Source of the DNA: Cognataquiflexum rubidum
GTDB taxonomy: Bacteria; Bacteroidota; Bacteroidia; Cytophagales; Cyclobacteriaceae
Direction: 5' to 3'
DNA: 64,000 bases
Assembly: GCF_022538115.1 (NCBI RefSeq)
Contig: NZ_JAKZAL010000001.1
Location: forward strand, 1-64,000
The translations under genes and the position numbers were made by a program. Shown here piece after piece: positions 1 through 8,708 of the stretch; the stretch's first letter is position 1, and each line of letters begins with the position of its first letter. The notes below the pieces were generated by a model. It worked only from the letters and a program-made list of their open reading frames with translations. It was not told where the DNA came from and did no database searches.

Positions 1-34
<34 letters not shown>

Positions 35-195
35 ATAGTTTTTTTTGCCGCATCGCTGCGGCTCGTTTCCTAGCCCTATTGTTTCTATCTGTATGAATCA
101 TACAAATAGTTTTTTGTGTTATTTCTCCAGTACTTCAATGAACTTTTACTGCCCTTTTTGGCAGTAGTGTAAGACCCTTGTCTTAAAAGCGAGTG
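35..195 (-). other. rRNA operon leader with two hairpins
   Basis: This is the transcribed spacer between promoter P2 and the 16S 5' end. It holds a GC-rich hairpin at 47-62 (GCCGCA, loop TCGC, TGCGGC) and a second one at 148-165 (arms ACTGCC and GGCAGT). On the rRNA strand the first hairpin is followed by A residues, not U, so it is not a terminator. A role in leader folding or processing is inference. Confidence 0.5.
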
Positions 196-226
196 CAAAT
201 ATCGGGATATAAATTTGAACTTGCAA
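196..226 (-). promoter_or_regulatory. rRNA promoter P2 (Bacteroidota type)
   Basis: On the minus strand, TTG (224-226) is followed by 20 bases and then GATATTTG (196-203). This matches the Bacteroidota consensus TTG-N19/20-TAnnTTTG with one mismatch. It reads toward the 16S gene. Confidence 0.65.
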
Positions 227-332
227 AACTCTAATCAAAAAAAGACCAAATTTATTTTTGACTATTTATTGCTTATCCATTTGTACACCTTACGTAAACC
301 TCTTTTGGTTGATCTTCGGCGTAATCGGATTG

Positions 333-363
333 CAAACTTAGCAGACTGATCGAATATTACCAA
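333..363 (-). promoter_or_regulatory. rRNA promoter P1 (Bacteroidota type, full match)
   Basis: On the minus strand, TTG (361-363) is followed by exactly 20 bases and TAAGTTTG (333-340), a full match to TTG-N20-TAnnTTTG. It lies 137 bp upstream of P2 and points the same way, giving tandem rRNA promoters. The stretch 227-423 otherwise contains no gene. Confidence 0.75.
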
Positions 364-423
364 ACTGTGATGTTAAAAAAACTGCATATGTAACCTAAGT
401 ATCTGTATACAAGAAGAATGTTT

Positions 424-930
424 TTACTTGGGGGCCTTGTATAAAGGTACCGTACTGCAAGGTTCTCCATACATAATGGATTTTGCGTAAGGTTGAATTA
501 TAGACTGAATTCTCCCGTAGGCATATAATGGCACAGGGTATTTGCTACAACCCTTGATGACGACAGGTCTATTTTCATAGTCCCTAGGATTGACTTGTGA
601 AATTGCTTTTTCAAAAAGGTATTGTTCCAAATCATCCATTCCTCCAATCACAAATTCAACCCCGGCTTTAGATAGATAAGTCCCAACCAACATAAATGCC
701 CAATTTGGCACAATGGCATCTGCTGAACAGAATATAGCCACCAATTTACCTTTATACTGATCCCAATCTATTTTATTCAGATCTGCCCGAAATTCCTTTT
801 CCCTCAAAACCAATTCCTGAAACAGAAATTCTTTGAGGTCAAAACCTACTCTTTCTTCCTCTCTGTAAAAGGTCTCAAGGTCTATGGTAATGATAGGACT
901 TGATGCTACTCTGTTGACAATTTCGCTCAT
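424..930 (-). CDS. DUF2480 family protein
   Basis: The 168-residue product has the length and look of DUF2480, a small family I know only from Bacteroidota; its function is not known. There is no signal peptide or membrane segment, so it is probably cytoplasmic. The middle (WDQYKGKLVAIFCSADAIVP, about residues 56-75) resembles the conserved core of the family. The start codon overlaps the tsaB stop by four bases (ATGA), which indicates translational coupling as the last gene of the rpmH-rnpA-S41-tsaB series. The family assignment is from memory of the sequence type. Confidence 0.8.
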   Translation of the reverse strand: MSEIVNRVASSPIITIDLETFYREEERVGFDLKEFLFQELVLREKEFRADLNKIDWDQYKGKLVAIFCSADAIVPNWAFMLVGTYLSKAGVEFVIGGMDDLEQYLFEKAISQVNPRDYENRPVVIKGCSKYPVPLYAYGRIQSIIQPYAKSIMYGEPCSTVPLYKAPK

Positions 931-1616
931 ATTAGAAGTGGGTTCTTTTTTGAAGCTAAAACTCGGAATTCTTTTAAGTAGTTCGGCTCAAAATAGGCAA
1001 TGTCTTCAAATGCCTTATCAAGGTACTTTTGGTAAGCCAATTGACCTACTGGATCTGCAGAATTTAAGTTGGAAAGATAAACAGCATTAGCATGAACAAG
1101 TACACCTTTCAGTTTTTCTAATCCATCTCCAAGAAAAAAAACTTTTCCTCTTTCCAAATACTTAAAAAAAGGATTTACATCTATTTCAAGAGGATGTGAT
1201 GGTTCAATCATTTTCCCCGTAGCCCCAAACACACTGGTGTAAACTTCCATTCTTCTGGCATCCAACAATGGAATCACAAAATCATTTTCCCCACATAAGC
1301 CAAAAGCCGGATAAGCCAATGCTGACAATGTATCTACCGCAATCAATGGCAAATCATTTGCAAAGGCCAAACCCTTTGCTACTGACACACCAATGCGCAA
1401 ACCTGTATAAGAACCGGGGCCTGATGAAACTGCTACCGCTGCAAGATCTGATGTTTTCACCCCTGACTGCAAAAACAAGTCTTCAATCAAAAGCATCAAT
1501 TGCCTGGCATGGGCGTTTTCTTGGTCAACCTCAGATAACATCAGCAACTTCCCCTCTCCATGTAATGCCACAGAACAAATGGAGGTTGCGGATTCTATCG
1601 AAAGGATCAATGCCAT
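927..1616 (-). CDS. tsaB: tRNA threonylcarbamoyladenosine biosynthesis protein TsaB
   Basis: TsaB is the ASKHA-fold partner that pairs with TsaD in making the universal t6A37 tRNA modification in the cytoplasm. The 229 residues have the usual length. The N-terminus MALILSIESATS is the typical first strand, and SGPGSYTGLR at 65-74 is the family signature. It is 12 bp after the S41 protease gene and overlaps DUF2480 by four bases, so it sits inside the ribosomal-protein/RNase P operon, a fitting place for a tRNA-maturation function. TsaD, TsaC and TsaE genes are not in the window. Confidence 0.95.
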   Translation of the reverse strand: MALILSIESATSICSVALHGEGKLLMLSEVDQENAHARQLMLLIEDLFLQSGVKTSDLAAVAVSSGPGSYTGLRIGVSVAKGLAFANDLPLIAVDTLSALAYPAFGLCGENDFVIPLLDARRMEVYTSVFGATGKMIEPSHPLEIDVNPFFKYLERGKVFFLGDGLEKLKGVLVHANAVYLSNLNSADPVGQLAYQKYLDKAFEDIAYFEPNYLKEFRVLASKKNPLLI

Positions 1617-1628
1617 ACGAGAGCTAAA

Positions 1629-3296
1629 TTATTTTGCTGAGGCTGATAGAACCCTGTTAATTTCATTTGTATTGGATAGAATTTTTAAGGCAGCTTTGAC
1701 ATCATCATCGTTTACCAAGGAGGCTTCCACTATGCCCTGCTGAAAATAGTATCTTGACACCAACTCCTCTCTCAAAGCTTCTTTGATCTCGAATTTGAAA
1801 GTCACTAAATCCTGTTCTTTATTATGGCTTACTTTTCTCTTAAGGTCATCTATCGTTGGCTTGATATCATCAAAAAATTTCTCCCTCAAGGCGTACTTTT
1901 CCAGATCTTCAAGTGTTTTTTCTACGTAGGTGGTGTAATCGTAATCTTTCCCTTCCAAAGAAGCTACAAAGTCAGCATAGATTTCGTCTGTAACCACAAA
2001 ATCCCTGGGATTGGAAATCATCTCATTTTCTAAAAAAAACTTGTTTCCAAATTCAAAAACAAGGTTCCTCGCCACCAAACTGTATGTAATAGGGGCAAAC
2101 GACTTGGTTTCTGTTTTCTCATCAGGTTCGATACCAGCTCCATCAAGTACTATTCGCCCATTTTTGGTTCTAAATTCTTTCCTAAGGGAATCAGGAATTG
2201 AAATGGAATTCCCATTCTCATCCCTGTTTTCTTGGCTATAATCAATGGCCTGAATACATCTGCCGCTTGGAATATAGTACTTCGCAGTTGTAATTTTTAC
2301 TTGGGAGTTGTATGAAAGGGGAACAGTAGTCTGCACCAAACCTTTACCAAAGGTTCTTCTTCCTATCAATACTGCTCTATCGTAATCCTGAAGAGCTCCT
2401 GCTACAATTTCCGCAGCCGATGCACTCCTTTCATTTATCAAAACCACCATCGGGATATCCTTGTCAACTGGAGGTTTGGTGGTTTTATAAACAGAGTTTA
2501 CATTTTCCAATTTTCCAATTGTCCTTACCACCTCTTTTCCTTTGGGGATAAATAGATTGACTATATCCACCGCTTCTTTCAAAATTCCTCCGGGATTGTC
2601 TCTCACATCCAAAACAAGACGGGTAATTCCTTGGGATTTTAGATCAACCAATGCATTTCTGACATCCGAGGCAGCATTGGTAGTGAAGTCAGAAAGTTTG
2701 ATATATCCTGTCTGGTCATCGAGCTTGCCATAAAACGGAACGTTACTGATGACAATTTTCTTTCTTGTCAAATTTACTGAAATGGTGTCCGTGCCTCTTT
2801 TTACCTGAACAAAGACATTGGTATTGGCAGGACCTTTCAATAATTTAGAAATATCAGAAGTCAGACTATTGACAACATCGACTGTATCCACTTTCAAAAT
2901 CTCATCCCCGATCCTCAATCCTGCCGACTGTGCAGGAAAACCTTTGTAAGGCATCAAAATCATGTTGGCTCCAGTCCTGTTTCCGATCAATGCACCTACT
3001 CCGGCATATTCACCTGTGGTCATCAGTCTGAAATCATCTGAGTTCTCTTCCGGAATGAATTCAGTATATGGGTCCAACTCTTCGAGCATAGCGTTGATTC
3101 CGATTGTTACCAACTCCTCCGCATTGATTTCATCGACATAATAGGAATCCAATTCCCTAATCAGGGATGCGAAAATGTCCAGGTTTTTTGCTATGGCAAA
3201 TAACTTGTCATTTTTGTTGACAAATGAAAACAGCAATCCTACTGTAAGAACTGCTGAGAGAATAAGGATTACAGGTTTTTTGAAATTTCTGTTCAT
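1629..3296 (-). CDS. S41 family C-terminal processing peptidase (CtpA/Prc type)
   Basis: This 555-residue protein has an N-terminal membrane anchor (about 8-26), so the protease domain should lie in the periplasm. A PDZ domain spans about 85-165 and the S41 catalytic core follows. The Ser/Lys dyad is readable as Ser293 (in NERSASAAEI) and Lys318 (in TFGKG), 25 residues apart as in E. coli Prc. About 150 residues at the C-terminus, rich in charged helices, extend beyond the core. Its start overlaps the rnpA stop by four bases. The family trims C-termini or degrades envelope proteins; the substrate here is unknown. Confidence 0.93.
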   Translation of the reverse strand: MNRNFKKPVILILSAVLTVGLLFSFVNKNDKLFAIAKNLDIFASLIRELDSYYVDEINAEELVTIGINAMLEELDPYTEFIPEENSDDFRLMTTGEYAGVGALIGNRTGANMILMPYKGFPAQSAGLRIGDEILKVDTVDVVNSLTSDISKLLKGPANTNVFVQVKRGTDTISVNLTRKKIVISNVPFYGKLDDQTGYIKLSDFTTNAASDVRNALVDLKSQGITRLVLDVRDNPGGILKEAVDIVNLFIPKGKEVVRTIGKLENVNSVYKTTKPPVDKDIPMVVLINERSASAAEIVAGALQDYDRAVLIGRRTFGKGLVQTTVPLSYNSQVKITTAKYYIPSGRCIQAIDYSQENRDENGNSISIPDSLRKEFRTKNGRIVLDGAGIEPDEKTETKSFAPITYSLVARNLVFEFGNKFFLENEMISNPRDFVVTDEIYADFVASLEGKDYDYTTYVEKTLEDLEKYALREKFFDDIKPTIDDLKRKVSHNKEQDLVTFKFEIKEALREELVSRYYFQQGIVEASLVNDDDVKAALKILSNTNEINRVLSASAK

Positions 3297-3682
3297 GGAT
3301 GGTTTTTGTCGGAAAGTGGCTTTTCCTTAATAGTGGTGAGTATTTTTTTGATTTTGGTCTCGATGACCTGAAATGTAACGATTTCTGAAGAAACGTAAAT
3401 AAGGCCGATTATTTTTTTGCCCTCAGCCATTTCCCCAAGAATTTGCTTGTTAAGTCTATAGGCCTCTCTCATCCTACGTTTGATCAGGTTCCTATCGACA
3501 GCTTTTTTGAGCTTCTTCTTTGAAACGGAAAACAATACCTGATTGGTTTCTGGAATATCAAAATTGATTTCCAAAACCATTACCTTAAAGGGATATAAAA
3601 AAAAAGAGGAACCTTTGTCAAAAAGTTCCTTTATTAACTTTTTAGAATGCAATCTTTCATTCTTGTGAAGTTCGGAATTCAT
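3293..3682 (-). CDS. rnpA: Ribonuclease P protein component
   Basis: RnpA binds the RNase P RNA and helps it remove 5' leaders from precursor tRNAs. The 129-residue basic protein has the hallmark RNR motif as DRNLIKRRMREAYR in the second third. The gene follows rpmH with a 46-bp gap, the near-universal bacterial order, and its stop overlaps the start of the S41 protease gene by four bases. The expected promoter is upstream of rpmH. Confidence 0.97.
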   Translation of the reverse strand: MNSELHKNERLHSKKLIKELFDKGSSFFLYPFKVMVLEINFDIPETNQVLFSVSKKKLKKAVDRNLIKRRMREAYRLNKQILGEMAEGKKIIGLIYVSSEIVTFQVIETKIKKILTTIKEKPLSDKNHP

Positions 3683-3728
3683 TGCATTTTGATTTACGTA
3701 TTAAACATACGAAACTAAATGCTCAAAA

Positions 3729-3887
3729 TTACTTCTTCAAAGTCTTTTCAGAAGATACTGTAAGTTTGTGTCTTCCTTTTGCTCTTCTGGATTTCAATAC
3801 TCTCCTACCGTTAGCAGTGGACATTCTAAGTTTGAATCCATGCTTGTTTCTTCTTTTTCTTCGAGAAGGCTGAAATGTTCTTTTCAT
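3729..3887 (-). CDS. rpmH: 50S ribosomal protein L34
   Basis: A 52-residue basic product, [18 protein letters not shown] at its N-terminus and [16 protein letters not shown] in the middle, is unmistakable L34. It is the first gene of the operon with rnpA, the S41 protease, tsaB and DUF2480. The ATG at 3885-3887 is the only sensible start, and a strong promoter lies 68 bp upstream. No dnaA is adjacent, so this is not the classic dnaA-rpmH origin arrangement. Confidence 0.97.
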   Translation of the reverse strand: MKRTFQPSRRKRRNKHGFKLRMSTANGRRVLKSRRAKGRHKLTVSSEKTLKK

Positions 3888-3954
3888 GACGCTATCTATT
3901 TAATATTTTGTGCTTTGCTTGTTGAATTCCTGAAGGTTTCCCTTTAAAGGACTG

Positions 3955-3984
3955 CAAAGATAGATAACCTTTTTTTATTTACAA
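3955..3984 (-). promoter_or_regulatory. Promoter of the rpmH operon
   Basis: On the minus strand, TTG (3982-3984) is followed by exactly 19 bases and TATCTTTG (3955-3962). This is a perfect match to the Bacteroidota sigma consensus TTG-N19-TAnnTTTG, directed at rpmH with a leader of about 60 nt. Confidence 0.8.
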
Positions 3985-3994
3985 ACCGTAGATT

Positions 3995-4002
3995 TACTTT
4001 TG
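3995..4002 (+). promoter_or_regulatory. Possible -7 box for the M61 peptidase gene
   Basis: TACTTTTG matches TAnnTTTG and lies 24 bp before the ATG at 4027. No TTG is present 19-20 bases upstream (the bases there are TTT), so only half of the promoter is supported. It would overlap the divergent rpmH promoter region. Confidence 0.4.
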
Positions 4003-4026
4003 TTTTGAATCCAAAGAATTTGGCCA

Positions 4027-5682
4027 ATGCATTATTCGATTGTGAGGAATTCACTCACTTCCCAATTTATACAAATCCAACTGGAAATTTCCTGCCAAGA
4101 AATGGAAACAATCTGTCTCCAATTGCCATCTTGGAGGCCCGGAAGGTATGAATTGGCCAACTATGCGCAAAAAATAAGGGCTTTTGAAGTACGTGCCAAC
4201 GCATCGGAAATTGCTTGGAAAAAAACGGGCAAAGACCTTTGGGAATTTACAGCTACAGGGTCCGGACAATATTTCATCAATTATGAGTTTTATTGTAATC
4301 AGATGGACGCAGGTGGCTGTTGGTCTGATGACCAACAATTATATCTCAATTTCAGTAATTTCATTTTTGAGGTTTTACAGAGGAAAAATGAAGAAATAAG
4401 CATTTCAATCGAATTACCAAGTGATTATAAAGTTGCAACTGCCCTTAAAAAAACGGGTATAAATAAATGGGAATCCGAGTCTTTTCAACATTTGATGGAC
4501 AGTCCTTTATTGGCAAGTGCAGAATTAAAACATTTTTCCTATTCCGTAAAAGGTTCGACATTCCATATTTGGATTCAAGGGGAAATTCATTTTCAAATTG
4601 AAAACCTGATTGCTGTATTTCATTCCTTTTCTGAAAAGCAAATCGAAGATTTTGGAGAATTTCCAGCTGATGATTACCATTTTATTATTCAGCTGTTGCC
4701 TTATACGCACTATCACGGTGTCGAACACGCCTATTCTTCAGTCATTACCTTTGGACCTGCCCACGCATTATCAGAAAAATCCGAATTAGACGAACTTATC
4801 GGGGTATGTTCCCATGAACTCTACCACTTTTGGAATGTCTGCCGGATAAGGCCAAAAGGCATTCTTCCCTATGATCTTTCAAAGGAAGTGTATTTGGAGG
4901 AAGGCTTGGTCATGGAAGGAGTCACTACCTATATGGGAGATTATTATTTGCTTAAATCAGGATATTTGAAATTGGAAGAATACCTACAGTTTCTTCAAAA
5001 ACAGATTCAACGTGAGTTTGACAGCTTCGGATGGCAAAATCAATCCATTGTTGAATCAAGTTTTGACCTGTGGCTAGATGGCTATAAAGGTGGAATCCCT
5101 GAAAAAAAAGTCAGTATTTACAACCGCGGCGCTTTGCTTTCACTTTGTATGGATCTGATGTTGCGGAAGTCAGGTTCTTCGCTTGCCAAAGTAATGAAAG
5201 CTATGTGGGAAAAATTCGGAAATACTCAGATCGGTTATGGACTTGTGGATTTTGAAAAATTGGTGGTGTCTCATACAAAAGAAAAAGAATCGATGACAGA
5301 CTTCTTACGGGATTTTGTTTGGGGTAAAAACGACTTGCTTCCCTTTTTGAAATCCTTGTTGACTACTATAAATATCGAACTCCTAGAAAATTTCGAAAAC
5401 AATGACCTGCTCCATTTCTTTGGAATCCGAAAAGAAGAATCGGGCATCATCACCCAACTTCATCCGAATACTGAGGCATACAACATTCTTATGAAAAATG
5501 ACCGGATTCTGGATCATGATACTATCAATACAAGCGGTAACCAAGTCCATCTCAAAATTGAAAGGTTTGGAAGAACCTTTCCTATAACACTCCCAAAGTG
5601 TCAGAAAATGTATTTCCCAAAATTTATACTGCAGGCAAAGGGAGACCACAGATCGAGTCTCCGTGGACTTATTGGGGAATGA
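4027..5682 (+). CDS. M61 family peptidase (glycyl aminopeptidase-like) with PDZ domain
   Basis: The product has 551 residues. The zinc-binding HExxH motif is HELYH at 263-267, with the third-ligand glutamate in YLEEGLVMEG (about 291). The region before it is the beta-rich M61 N-terminal domain, and a PDZ-like segment lies at about 465-535. M61 enzymes remove N-terminal residues, with a preference for Gly or Ala in characterised members. No signal peptide is visible, unlike many family members, so it is probably cytoplasmic. It is transcribed alone, away from rpmH, and ends at a convergent terminator. Confidence 0.9.
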   Translation: MHYSIVRNSLTSQFIQIQLEISCQEMETICLQLPSWRPGRYELANYAQKIRAFEVRANASEIAWKKTGKDLWEFTATGSGQYFINYEFYCNQMDAGGCWSDDQQLYLNFSNFIFEVLQRKNEEISISIELPSDYKVATALKKTGINKWESESFQHLMDSPLLASAELKHFSYSVKGSTFHIWIQGEIHFQIENLIAVFHSFSEKQIEDFGEFPADDYHFIIQLLPYTHYHGVEHAYSSVITFGPAHALSEKSELDELIGVCSHELYHFWNVCRIRPKGILPYDLSKEVYLEEGLVMEGVTTYMGDYYLLKSGYLKLEEYLQFLQKQIQREFDSFGWQNQSIVESSFDLWLDGYKGGIPEKKVSIYNRGALLSLCMDLMLRKSGSSLAKVMKAMWEKFGNTQIGYGLVDFEKLVVSHTKEKESMTDFLRDFVWGKNDLLPFLKSLLTTINIELLENFENNDLLHFFGIRKEESGIITQLHPNTEAYNILMKNDRILDHDTINTSGNQVHLKIERFGRTFPITLPKCQKMYFPKFILQAKGDHRSSLRGLIGE

Positions 5683-5790
5683 CGGTCTTTATGGATTGAG
5701 TAAGCATTTTTTATTCTTGCTCATATTTTGGACTTCCATCTGGTTAATTTTCCAAAAAAATGAAATGGAATAAGAGATAGGTCACTAAAA

Positions 5791-5827
5791 AAAAAAGGGC
5801 TTCCTGAAATTTGGAAGCCCTTTTTGG
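5791..5827. terminator. Bidirectional terminator
   Basis: Arms GGGCTTCC (5797-5804) and GGAAGCCC (5813-5820) are flanked by a run of A on the left and T on the right. It serves the convergent M61 gene (plus) and the LolA-like gene (minus). Confidence 0.85.
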
Positions 5828-5846
5828 TATATACGCCTTTCTGGAT

Positions 5847-6578
5847 TTATTTGAAATCTTCGTCAGAAAGCACTTGGTTGAATTTCATCGAAACCATCTT
5901 TGCTTCAAGGGTAACGGGCAGCATTGGATTTTTGATTGCAAGCTTGGTAGGGACTTTTACGCCTTCGATCTCCGTATAATCCAAGTAGGAAATTTCACCT
6001 GTAGCATCCGAACTTGTTCTCAATTTCAACCCCGAGGAAACTGAATAATACTCTACTGTCTTCATCCCGTTTGGCGCAGTAATGATCAATTTGTAGGCAT
6101 CTTCTTCATCGATTTTTTCAGTTCCCTGTGCTTCCAAAACATACCCTAAATCTATGTAATGCATCTCAGGAAACACATAAGTCTGGGATTTCAATACAGA
6201 TACCATTTCCTCAGTGAGTTCCTGTTCCTGTCCCATACCTGACATTTTTCCTTTTCCGTTGGCAAGTACTGTTTTTTGGGCAACATTACCCATTACAGAT
6301 GTTTCCTGTAGCATCCTTCCATTTTCCTGGTCGGAAATCCCGCGGATAACAATGGCATTTCCCTGAAAATCAGCTTCCATCACTAAAACCGAATTCTTGA
6401 TTTTCGACACATTGGCTTTTCCTCCTACCGCTTTGATATAATTATCAATGATAGTTGTAGGATCGTTTTCAACAAGAGTGGTGGCTGCCAATACTGCTTT
6501 ATCAGCCATATATGCCTTGGCATTGAATCCTGTCAAAATGATCCCCAATGCGAGTGCTGCAACAAATATTTTTTTCAT
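5847..6578 (-). CDS. Secreted LolA-like protein, paralogue of the adjacent M16 C-terminal domain
   Basis: This 243-residue protein has a signal peptide (MKKIFVAALALGIILTGF, cleavage after AKA). The mature part from residue 40 aligns over its whole length with the last 220 residues of the neighbouring M16 protein. The shared blocks are an IxNYIxAxGG start, a KTVLANGKGKMSGMGQ-like block, a FPExHY block, a YYSVxxGLK block and a final S-x-x-x-D. The fold resembles outer-membrane lipoprotein-sorting (LolA-like) proteins; this is inference from pattern. A terminator at 6611-6637 separates it from the M16 genes, so it may be transcribed partly on its own. The function is unknown. Confidence 0.75.
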   Translation of the reverse strand: MKKIFVAALALGIILTGFNAKAYMADKAVLAATTLVENDPTTIIDNYIKAVGGKANVSKIKNSVLVMEADFQGNAIVIRGISDQENGRMLQETSVMGNVAQKTVLANGKGKMSGMGQEQELTEEMVSVLKSQTYVFPEMHYIDLGYVLEAQGTEKIDEEDAYKLIITAPNGMKTVEYYSVSSGLKLRTSSDATGEISYLDYTEIEGVKVPTKLAIKNPMLPVTLEAKMVSMKFNQVLSDEDFK

Positions 6579-6601
6579 TATTTATGGTTTTAATTTTTGA
6601 A

Positions 6602-6640
6602 ATTTAAACAAAAAAAAGAGGGACTCAATCCCTCTTTTTA
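6602..6640 (-). terminator. Terminator after the M16 operon
   Basis: On the minus strand, AGAGGGA, a short loop and TCCCTCT (arms at 6618-6624 and 6630-6636) are followed by a run of eight T. It lies just after the stop of the second M16 gene. Confidence 0.75.
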
Positions 6641-6642
6641 CT

Positions 6643-8685
6643 TTATTTCATATCGTCTTCCGAGATTGAAACATTGAATTCGATTTTTTCAATTTTGGTT
6701 TCCAAAGGCATTGGAATCATCGGAGATTTCAACAACATCATCATAGGATATTTGACACCTTTTACTTCTTCGTAACCACTGTAAAACATGTCGCCGGCCT
6801 CGGCACTTTCTGTTTTGATTTTCAGACCTGTCTCCACACTATAATAGTTGATCTGCTTGGAACCGGTTGGGTTGGAGACGATGACTTTGTACGCATTCTC
6901 CCCTTCTACATCTTTGATTCCTTCCAAAACCAATGAATAACCTAATTCTTCGTAATGCAATTCAGGGAAAATATACATACTCATTTTGGCAGCTTCATAC
7001 TGTTCGTCTGTCAATTGGTTGGATTGTCCCATGGCAGAGACCGAACCTTTTCCGTCTTTGATTACTGTATTGGAAGCCACATTTCCCATCATCATCACTC
7101 TTTGTGCAAATGCCCCTTTAGGCTCATCATAGACTGCGACAAAGTTCAGTTTCATTCCCTGAATTTCTGCAACAGATTCCATTTTGGAGGTCTTGATGGC
7201 TCTCGCATTGCTTTCGCCACCTATTGCTGAAATGTAGTTTTTAATGACTTGATCAGCTGTCATTTCAGCGCTCATAACAATTTGCTTCTCGGGATCTCCC
7301 ATATTGGTAAATCTTTTTACTTCTCCCAAAGCCAATAATCCTTTTTCGATTTCAGCAGCATTTCCTACAACAGTAATGTACAAATTGTCAGGTCTTAACA
7401 ATCTTTTTGCGGCGGCATTTACCTCTTCAACTGATAGTGCATTCAATCTTTGCAGGTATGTCAAATAAAAATCTTTTGGGAGATTGTATCGCTCCATGTT
7501 GATAGCAAAGTTTGCAATCGTCGCAGGATTTTCTAATGAACGGGCGAAAGATCCACTAAGGTTTGCTTTTGCAGATTCCAATTCTTCTGAATTAATACCC
7601 TTTTCACGCAGGTTTCTAATCTCATATATGATTTCCTGGACAGCAGAATCAGTTGCTGAACCTCGTACACTTGCTCCGGCACTGAAAGTTGCCACTAGCC
7701 TGTCTGCACCGATGTCGGCATTTGCTCCATAGGTGAATTTTTTATCTTCCCGCAAGTTCATAAAAAGTCTTGAAGAAGTTCCTCCGCCAAGTACAAATCC
7801 CACCAACCTGCTTGACAGATAATCCTGAGATGCAAGACTGTTTTCCAAAGGATAGGTAATATTTATAACTGATTGCTGGGAGGAAGATCTATCCACCATT
7901 GCTATGGTGTTTTTGAGAGGTGCCTTAGGCATTGGATATTTGAAACTAGGGATCGCACCACTTTCCCACTTTGCGAAGTATTTATTGACGAGCTTTTCGG
8001 CTTCGCCCAAATCCACATCCCCAACAATCGCCAAATACGCAATATTGGGTTTAAAATAAGTCTGGTAATATTTTTTGATGTCCTCGACAGTAATATTGTC
8101 CACTGTGGCTTCAGTTTCAAATTCACCATAAGGATGATCGGTCCCAAATACCAATTTAGAAGAAAGATATCCCGAAATTGAATTTGGGTCATCTTTTGCA
8201 TAAGCCAATCCTGATTTTGTTTGGGTCTTTAATTTTGCAAGTTCTTCCTCAGGAAATAAAGGGTTAAACAAAACATCCGCCATTAGTTCCAAGACTCTTT
8301 CCTGATTTCTTACTAATGTAGAAGCATAAATGGAGGTTGCAGAAGCTGAAATACTTGCTCCTAAAAAATCAACTTCTCCATTGAATTCATCCTTCGACAA
8401 ATTCGTGGTTCCAGCTGTCATCATTTCTCCGACAAAATTGAGCATTCCTGCTTTATCACCTTCCAAAATGGGATCCCTGTTAAGGATTAATGAATAACTT
8501 ACCCTAGGCAATTTGTTGTTTTGTATTACAAAAACTTTCAATCCATTTTTTAAAGTAAATGATTCCGCATTTCCAAATTTGATTTCAGGTGCCGGCCCCG
8601 GACCAGGAATGACAGTCCTGTCCACCTGTGAGATTGCTGAGGTGGCGAAAAGAGATAAAAAGAGGTATAAAATTATATTTTTCAT
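6643..8685 (-). CDS. Non-catalytic M16 peptidase subunit fused to a LolA-like domain
   Basis: The 680-residue protein starts with a signal peptide (MKNIILYLFLSLFATSAISQ). I prefer this ATG over a GTG at 8712, which would add nine residues before the signal. Residues about 35-450 are the two-lobed M16 fold. Where the active partner has HxxEH, this one has NFVGEMM at 83-89, so it cannot bind catalytic zinc. Residues about 455-680 are a separate domain homologous to the stand-alone protein at 5847-6578. The gene directly follows the catalytic M16 gene, and pairs of active and inactive M16 subunits usually form heterodimers. Location is periplasm or outer-membrane face. The added domain is the odd part. 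Confidence 0.87.
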   Translation of the reverse strand: MKNIILYLFLSLFATSAISQVDRTVIPGPGPAPEIKFGNAESFTLKNGLKVFVIQNNKLPRVSYSLILNRDPILEGDKAGMLNFVGEMMTAGTTNLSKDEFNGEVDFLGASISASATSIYASTLVRNQERVLELMADVLFNPLFPEEELAKLKTQTKSGLAYAKDDPNSISGYLSSKLVFGTDHPYGEFETEATVDNITVEDIKKYYQTYFKPNIAYLAIVGDVDLGEAEKLVNKYFAKWESGAIPSFKYPMPKAPLKNTIAMVDRSSSQQSVINITYPLENSLASQDYLSSRLVGFVLGGGTSSRLFMNLREDKKFTYGANADIGADRLVATFSAGASVRGSATDSAVQEIIYEIRNLREKGINSEELESAKANLSGSFARSLENPATIANFAINMERYNLPKDFYLTYLQRLNALSVEEVNAAAKRLLRPDNLYITVVGNAAEIEKGLLALGEVKRFTNMGDPEKQIVMSAEMTADQVIKNYISAIGGESNARAIKTSKMESVAEIQGMKLNFVAVYDEPKGAFAQRVMMMGNVASNTVIKDGKGSVSAMGQSNQLTDEQYEAAKMSMYIFPELHYEELGYSLVLEGIKDVEGENAYKVIVSNPTGSKQINYYSVETGLKIKTESAEAGDMFYSGYEEVKGVKYPMMMLLKSPMIPMPLETKIEKIEFNVSISEDDMK

Positions 8686-8708
8686 ATCGATATTTTTTGG
8701 GGGATAAA

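Noticed and set aside
47-62. GC-rich hairpin upstream of 16S as a terminator
   Set aside because: On the rRNA strand it is followed by A residues, so a factor-independent terminator in that direction is not supported.
3682-3873. Plus-strand reading frame opposite rpmH
   Set aside because: It is antisense to L34, whose coding sequence on the minus strand is certain.
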